A DNA stretch of 64,000 nucleotides, from IMG/VR virus record IMGVR_UViG_3300008266_011834, positions 1-64,000 of that record; one strand, given 5' to 3'. Positions 20,701 through 29,700 of this stretch are shown piece after piece. This DNA comes from a virus. The notes under the pieces were generated by a model. The model made no database searches. It was given only the letters and a program-made list of their open reading frames with translations, and was not told where the DNA came from. The translations under genes were made by a program, and so were the position numbers. The number at the start of each line of letters is the position of its first letter. Position 1 is the first letter of the stretch.

Positions 20701-23700
20701 GTTGGGCTGCTGTCTTAGATTCTTCCATCCTGTGCGGCGACCCGAAAATACCAGTGTACGACCTTGCATGACATTGTCAACTTGATATCCCGGAGAACCC
20801 ACAATGATATTGTCGCCTAATATGCTCACAGCATAGCCAAAATTTTGTCCTGCGCGAACCAAGTAGTCCACCAACTGTTGATCCCATACTAGTTTGCTGG
20901 GATTATCCTTGCTGGCATTGGCACTGACCAACAGATCATAAACATCTACCGATCCTGATTTGGCATAAAGATCATCAAATCTCGTTGTACGGCCGTCAAA
21001 TGTTGTGGTATCTAGATCAAAGGTTGTCTCGGCAGCAGCAGTACCGAACTCACTGCTGATCACTGTTTGATTGGTAATCCAGTCTTGATCTATGCGGAAG
21101 CCGAATCTACTGCCGTATGCAGGATAACTCCCGCCTATGATCTGCGCTCCAGCACCGTAATAAGGAGACAATCCCAACTGATACATGGCCCCAGAGGTGT
21201 AAGTTGTTTCCGTTCCAGGCAGCACACTTAATAATTCATTGGGAATAGCAGCATTGGCATTTATTACCGACAGTTGTAGTTTTCCTGCAGCATTAGCGGC
21301 CTGCAGATTGGATATGCCTTGATTGTTAATTACATTTACAACTCCATCAAGGCTTCCATCAAATGCAGTGCCTTGGCTGGTACTGGCATTGTATGCTGGC
21401 GTTAATCCCGTGGTGTCAATGTATCGTAGGACCTGACCTCCACTAGCATAGTTGCCCCATCCTGTGCCATCAATGAATATGCCCACGGTACCACCGGGTC
21501 CAGTGTTGCCTATAGGCGATACTGGAAATATCAATGCTGGATCTGTATAAAGAACGAAACTGTTATAGGTGCTGCCTGATCCGTGATTGTATACTCCTAT
21601 GTTGCCAGCATAGACCACTGTGTTGTTGATGGCAGCAGAATTGCTTTCCAATACCACTGCGGTACCTCTCGTGATATTTGGATTGGTGGAAGTCAGCACC
21701 AGGGTCTGTGCCACATTACCTTCAGTGGCCGACAAGATGTCAAATATACCAACGCCGCGGAACAGTTCCATCTGTGTAGTGCTATTGCCGTTGGCTTTTC
21801 TAGCCAGCCAATAAGGATTGGCAGTGGTATTGTTGACATTGGCTATGCCCTGCACTTGGGAAATTTCCACTGGATTGAACACCTGTATAGCCAGACCCAG
21901 ATCGATATTGGCTGCTACATTACTGGTGACCACTACTTTGCTGCTGGCTGTGACATTGCTAATAGTACCATAATCAAAAATGTTAAATGTAGTCGAACCC
22001 GTGACACGTACATAGTATGGTTTGTTATTGAGATTGAGAACGCCGCCATTTAGACCGTTGATGACAACTGTTTCGCCGTTGTAAAATCCATGCGGAGACG
22101 ATGTTGTGATGCTACAGACATTGGATAATGAAACCGATGTTATATTTGCAGCATCAAATTCTACATAATAGTTGTCGAGTCTTAGACTAGAGCCTGCTGT
22201 GACAACCGGATTAACTGTGGTCCCTGTGATGCTGCCATAAATTGCTGTTTGATTTTCGATCCTGGCTGCAAAACCTGCACCCAATACCGAAGTATTGCCG
22301 TTGGGCGCGCCTACCAAGATTGCAGATCCGCTGGAATTAAAACTTACTGCTGTGCCAAATTCGCTGCCGCTGGCATTAGACTGCGGATTGGTAACGATCT
22401 GGATAGTAGACAGTTTGTTGTAACTGATATCTACAATATCTCCCACAGAATCAATCACGCCTTCGTTGAATCTCACAGCAGTATTGCCTGTGTAATCCGT
22501 GCCCGATACCGGTTCATAAACATAACTTCCAATGGTCATGCCTGTGTCAGGATATAATAATTGACCGTTGAGATAAACCTGCGGCTGACCAAGAATGGGA
22601 GAAGGAGTAGAGTACAGTCTAGTGCTGACATTACTGACCATGTGAGACACAGTGCCCCGGTCATAAACATAGGCCACACCGTCGGCATCTATGTCAATAT
22701 TACTAGTGTTTGCATCTGCATCGCCCACCGCCAGCACTGAACCATCATTGTCAGTAGCGCAACTGATACCAAAAGACAGTCCTGCATGGTTGACAACATC
22801 TGTGACAGCGGTAAAATAATCTTGAGCCAAGTAAGTTACTGCCTGGGATGACGTAGCAGGCGGCGTAAAGTTAAAAACTATCTGACGATTAACATAATCA
22901 TAGATGTAATCTCCGTCTACGGCTGGAGAATTATTAAATCTCATGAGTTCGCCGTTGTAGTAAACTCCCACTGATTCGGGATCAGGAGTTGCGCCTGCCA
23001 GCATATCAATGGGGAACGATCTAGTGATACCATTGGGTTTCAATGGATTGGCACCAAATCCCCAATATGCTGAATCAGGATCTGTGCCCCAGCGAGACAC
23101 ATATATCATGTTGGTAAACGTGATATCTACATTGGTACCCGTGAGCGTGATAGCCCGATCAATGGTCACTGCATTATTGGTGGTATCAATGGATACAACT
23201 TTGCTGCCCACTGCTATACCCATGCCAGAAACTTGTTGTCCCGCAGCCAATCCATTGATGCTGGTAACTGTAAACACAGTTGAACCCGAAGTAATACTAT
23301 CTACTGCTTGAATCACAGGAGCTGCCGGTGGTACACGGAAACTGATACGTGTGGCATTGGCTGTGTAATCTTGATTGTAGGCCTGTACTGTGCTGTTTAG
23401 AGTCACAGACCACTGTGATCCACGATCAACCAGTACTTTATCGTCGGTTGGGAAAATAAACTGTACACCGTCACAGGTAAATTCAGTGGCTTGTTCCTGG
23501 AATCTATTACGCTGATATGCCTGTACTTTTTTATCAACCGGGTTGCTCACATAAAGCCAGTATGCATCTTGGCTGAATTTTATGTCGCCGGAGAATTTGC
23601 CATCTACGCCAGTGCTGCCGCCAGGCAATAACTGCCGTGGTTCAAATCCACGATCAGTTTTCTGCATGATCACAACACGGAAATCAGTGTTGAAACCAGG

Positions 23701-26700
23701 CACAGTACCTAGTCCTACACTAAACGCAGCCCAAATATTGCCAGCAGCATCGCCCACACGTCCAAAATCACTGTAGTTGGTCCAAACAGAAGGCACAGCC
23801 ACAGGAGACTCGGCAGTGTAAACATTGCCATCGAGATAGTAGGGTATGACCACTCCTGTGGTATAACTGCCTGGAGCACCTATCAATATGTTGGCATTAT
23901 CGCTGGTTTGGCACACTGCTGAACCAAATAATTCTGTGCCAGCATATTCGTAATCTTTGATATCAGTATAAGGCGTTTGTTTTTCTAAAGTTTGCCAGCG
24001 GCCTGATCCATTGTTATCTACCCATACCTTGTTGGTCTTGGTCAAGTCAAACAATATAGGTAAATCGGCAATGTCGCTGGGCTGTGCCACGTGTACTGAA
24101 GACAGTTCAAAAACCACGCCTTCGCCCACAAGTGTGGTCACGCCGTCGGGCAATTGGCTGTCTATCAACACTGTGCTGGTACTAGGAACGCTGTTGACTC
24201 TGAACGCGCCCTGTAAATCTACATTGAATTCTTTGATGATTATGGTCTGATCTGCAGTAAGTCCGTGATTGCCAGAGAATATAAGTAGAGTCTGGCCATC
24301 CAGATTGTCTTGTGCCAAGACCAGTGTGTTGACTAGATTCTGGCATTTGTATACGTCCCAGTCCGATTGATTGATCTTGGCCACCCATACTTCTGCAAGA
24401 TTGGTGACTTTGTCTAATTCAGCACTTAGACTGTTGAGGTCGTCGATGCTGAACAACTGTATTTCAACATCGCGGCTGTCAACATATCCTGCCGTGGGCA
24501 AAAACTTGTCAGGGTATGTCTGTTGTAATTGTGGCAGTATCTGTGTGGTATTCACCGGCTGACTGACTGCATACAAGTCTGTGATCAATGTGGCTTGATC
24601 GGCTTCTGTGGATTCGCCCAGGACCACAAACTGGCTGGTACTGGGATTGCCGGTAAGTTTGGTAGCATCTAATGTAAAATCAACAAAGGCGTTGGTAGCC
24701 GTGGCACCATAAGTGGCACGCTGTATAGCCCAGTTTTCGTAAACATCGTAACTGAGATCATCGCCATTGACCACTGCCTGATCGTAAAAATAAAGACTGC
24801 GCGGTGTGCCTTTGGTACCGATAAAATCTTGATAGGCATTCATTTGACTCACAGTATCAAGTTCGATACTGGCCATGTATTCTCTCGGGCGGAATCCTGT
24901 GAGTCCAAATCCCAAAAGTTCTGAATCGGCGTCTAAGTTATCAGCGTGCTGATCGTAAAACTGTGTGCTTTGTATGGCCTTGAGGGCAAGGTTGGGCAGC
25001 ATACCTTCTTGGTCTGGACGATAAACTATTTTGTTCCAAAGATTGTAATCAAATGTATCCGCAGGATCCACAGTGACATTGGCCTGATAATAAAAATTTT
25101 TGAACTTGACCACTTGGCCTTTGGCATACTTTAGGCCCGAATCCCATTCGGTCACGCTGGGCAAGTTTATGATAAAGCCGGGTGCATCCATGGTGCCATC
25201 CCATTCGGCCGACTTGATACCTTGATATATCAAGCGCCCCTGGCGCAGTCCTGTCAATGGCTGATAAATGATATCATCAAAGTCTGTGACGTTGTCAACG
25301 ATGATGATATGTTCATAGTTGGTGAGTTTGAGATTAACATATCCAACAGTGTTTTCATTCAGCGCAGTGAGTTCAAACAAGTTGCCATCTCTGTACACGC
25401 TGTAGTCTCGCAAACGCAGGGCTTGCTTGTTTTGATTGACCAGAATGTCTTCGCGTTTGGATTCCAGTAGATTCACTACCACTGCATTCTGTTTATAAAA
25501 TTCTAATTTGGCGCTGCTGGGATTGAGCTGTATCAGTGCGCCTACGGCCCATCCTTGATTGTACCAGTACACAAATTCCTGTGCCATCTGCTCCCAGTTC
25601 AGCAACACGGTATTTTCTAGTGTGTTATAAGCGAATCCCGATGTGTTCAAGAATTTGCCATAACTCAACAAGAAGTCTACCACTGCGTTAACACTGCGAA
25701 AGATATAACCATAGGGAATCAAGACCACTGTGTCTGAAAAATCTTTTTGCATACGTATGGTAGTATTACCAATGTTCAGTGTGGTATAGTTGTTGTTGAT
25801 GATGCTGGGCAGGATTTGAAAATACGGATTGGCTATGCTGTTGCCGTACACAGCCCAACCCGATTCGGTGCGTTCAATGGTCACTGCCGAATAGTTGATG
25901 CTGTCAAACACTTCATTGCGATACAAAAGTATGTTGTAGTTTTCGTCAGGAATCAGCAGACTGCGATTGTAAGTGGCCGGACTTGTGCGATCACTCAGCA
26001 ACTGCAGATATCTTTTGTCAGTGAAACCTGCCACACGATAGGCCAATCGTATGTCTAGATTGTTGATCCTGGCTTCAAGATTGGCAGTACCGGGCAATCC
26101 ATAACTCTTGTTGTAGTCAATAATGAAATTAACATAAGAATTAACTGCTGTGCCCTCGCCATAGATCTGTAAATCATTTGATGTCAGTCTTTGGCGACCG
26201 TTGTAGAGCCATTGATCAAATTCAGTGTTGAATTTATATTGATCCCGATCAATGTAATAGTTTAGATACTGAGCTGGCTTTAATAAAAACAAAAGTCTTT
26301 GTATGGCAAACGGCCAAGCAGAGGATTTGCGCCACGCTGTTTCTGCAGGCGATCCGCCACCAATGCTCCAATTGGCCTGATAAGTGGCTGGGTTGTAGTC
26401 TGCGACGATGGTGGTAAAAGGCAACAACAGATTGCCCTGCGCATCCACAGGCAAGATGTCTAACAGGCCAGGACGTGCATAAACTGTGTCAATCCTGTCA
26501 TTGCCTGGCTCGCGGATGCGGCCCGCGGCAATGTCTTCCCACATATAGAGATTACCTGAGGTATAAGGTGCTGGTCCATATTCAGCGTCCCACCATAGGG
26601 GCTTGTTGCTGAAACCCAGCATCTGCCAAGGAAAGTTCTGTGGCTCATCGGTGTCGTAAAACAACCAATAGATCTGGCGCCAGTAACCAGGCATGGGAAT

Positions 26701-29700
26701 AGCATCACCGGCGTCCAGTCCTTGGGGATACGTGATTTTAGCACCAGTCTGGCTGTAGTTCCAGGTTTTTTCGTTGGTGACCAAGAAATCTTGTTGCTTG
26801 TAGTCCACACGATTGCTGCCTAACCAGCGTACAAATTCATTGTTCAATATAGTCTGGCTATTGATATTGTCTGCTGTGACACCACGAAAGGCGCCAGGCA
26901 AAAATTCATTGTAGTCTAGCGGATAGTCGGCGGTGCCCTTGATGTTGCTGTAGATACGTGTTTCGAATTCTAATAGTACCTGATCCCTGTAGTCGCCAAA
27001 CGCAGGCGTGATTGAGCCGTCGTGTCCACGTATCACAGTGGTGGGAGTGGTATAGGTAGTGTCTACATATATCTCTGGAAAGTATGCAGGAAACAGTCTC
27101 AGACTGCTGGGAGTGGCAGGAACAAAGTTGCCATAGGTCTGTTGATATTCACGTATGACCACGATATCTTCGTCGGCCAGCACACTGGGTACCAGAGTCA
27201 CAGTATTGGTCACAGTATCAACTACATAATCTCTGTCCCGGCACAGTATCACATCATTCACATACACATTCAAACCTTGATAATTGGCTTCGCTGTAATT
27301 ATATGTGTAAATGAGATCAAAACTGGTGCTGCTTTCTTCGTACCAGGTATATGTGGTGCTTTCAAAAATACCTGCTGTAATACAATCACTCCAGTAAAAA
27401 GGATTATCGCTGGAACGATTGGACTTTAAGGCATCAATGGCCGAGTCTAATATTTCTGCTGTGGTTTCATTGATAAATTCGTTTTTCCAAACGTAATCTA
27501 AAACAAGATCTTTATATCGTTGGTACTCCACAGCACTGTAATACAATGCGCTGGATATAGAATAATCCTGCTCGCGCAAGAATACTGCTGGTATGGCCAA
27601 TGCAGCCGAGTGTTGTATAAGGTCGATGCCATAAGGCACTAGGTTGCCTAAATCGCGGCTGTTGTTGGCAGCCAGAACCTGACCTTCAAAGCCTTGTATA
27701 TTTTGACAAATGCCTATATAATGATCTCGCAATGTGCCCAAGGTGCATTCTGTGACATCTTGATTGAGAGCATTTACTGTCAAATTAGTGGGCACTGAAA
27801 AATATCCTGTGCTGCTGGTCTGAGCGCTCAATGCTGCCACTACCACCAGACTGGTGGGCTCGGGATCAACTGCAAAAGTTATTTCGGTTTGTACGCCTGT
27901 ACCGGCTCCGGATTGTGCATTTGGGTAAACTTCTAAATTACTGCCATCCAAGATTCTATAGGTATATGTTCCTGGATCCTGCAGCACATCATTGACTGAT
28001 ATGCGCACGATGTTGGTGATGCTGGGATATTGATCTTGCTCCAGTACTGCAACATCTATCTTGATGCTGCCTTCGGTATAATCAAATTCAAAAATTTGCG
28101 GCTGCTGGCTCAGCAAAGGAACATTGGTAGTATTAGGTGTAAGGCTGGCAGTTTGATAACCTATCAATCTATCATAATTCACACGATCAGTATATTGATG
28201 TACAAATCCGGTGCGCAGTCCCACTAGATCTACAGTGAGATTATTGAGATAGGTAAACGAATCTCTGTAGAAATTAAAGAAAAATAGTATGTCTCCCACA
28301 TTGTTGACGCCGCTGTACTGCAGTGGAAATTTCAACACAGCGTCGGCCACTCCGGTGCCAACTGCATAACTGAACAGCGGAGATCCCACAAAGTTGGTGT
28401 CGGGATACACTGTGGCGTTGCTGAAACTGGTTCCGTCTTGATCAAAAACATCAAACAATGGTGCTTGATTGGGATGGGTCTTTTGCTGTGTCTGTTGGAT
28501 GGTGCTCCACTCACCGTTGCTGTAGTAAAAACTATAGCCCTGCTGGCTCTCACCCAAGGTACACACTGTGACCGATCCTTCGGCAGCCACTTGGCCTTCA
28601 ATGGCTTCAAGATACAGTAGGCTTTGTCCACCCGGCACAGGAGTGATCTGCTGTACCAGATATACTTGCCGTGCGACTTCGGGATTTTCGTCCGCAGCAA
28701 AAATAACTTTCATTCCTGCAAACAACTCAATGCCGTCAATGGTAAAACTGGGCTGACCTGCCACTTGTGTAAAAGCATTGGTCACTGAGTAGTCTATCAA
28801 ACTGATGGGCTCCAGTCCTTGGGTACCAAAGCGTATGAGTTTGATGTCAGGACGGAATTCCAAGATAGGACGCTTGCCGCGGAAGTTGTCGTCGATCACT
28901 GCCACGGTGCCGTTGATTTCGGCAGAATAAGTCAGCACATCCACGTGGAACCAACGGTTGCTCCTGGTCCAAGGATTTAGATCTCGGCTGGCGCGATTGA
29001 TGGTCACATAGTCTATGTCGGATCCAGGAACCAGTCTTGCTCCGTCCCACAGTGTGGTATCCCAAGGATAAACGTCCCAAGGAATAGGCTCACGTTGAAC
29101 TGTGGCAGGATAATTGTAAATTTCAGGAATAACAAAATCATCCACTGGCAGCAATTTAATACCCCCAGCAGTGCCCACACCTTCTACATAAAAATCTCGA
29201 TTCCTATAAAACGCAGGAGTGATATTGCCAACAAATTGGATACGCATACCATTGCTGAATGAGATTGTTTTGTTCCAGGTGGCAGGACTGACCAGCCGCA
29301 CATTGTCAGTGGTATAGGTCTGCTTGCCTACAATTTGCTGTTCAACATTAAAAGACTGCAGTGTGGCAGGGGCAGTTAATCTTACAGTTTCGGGTCCTTG
29401 GAACTGCCAGTAATATTGATTGTAGTTGACTGACTTGTCCCAGTCGATGAAAAAATCCACAGCATAATATTCTTGCTCAAACAGTTCGTCAGGACGTGTG
29501 ATAGGACCGTTTATTTTTTTCAGCGCATCAAGATATCCGGGATAGGTCAGTGCATCGATAACACGCCGGCTGCCGTCTTCCAAGAATATGGTGGCAGGTT
29601 CCAACTGATAGTCTCTGCGTGTTTTGTCTGGTTCAACGATGTAACGATCTTCGGTGGTCACACCTGGACCAAACTTCTGTCCTATAAAACCCTGCGCACG

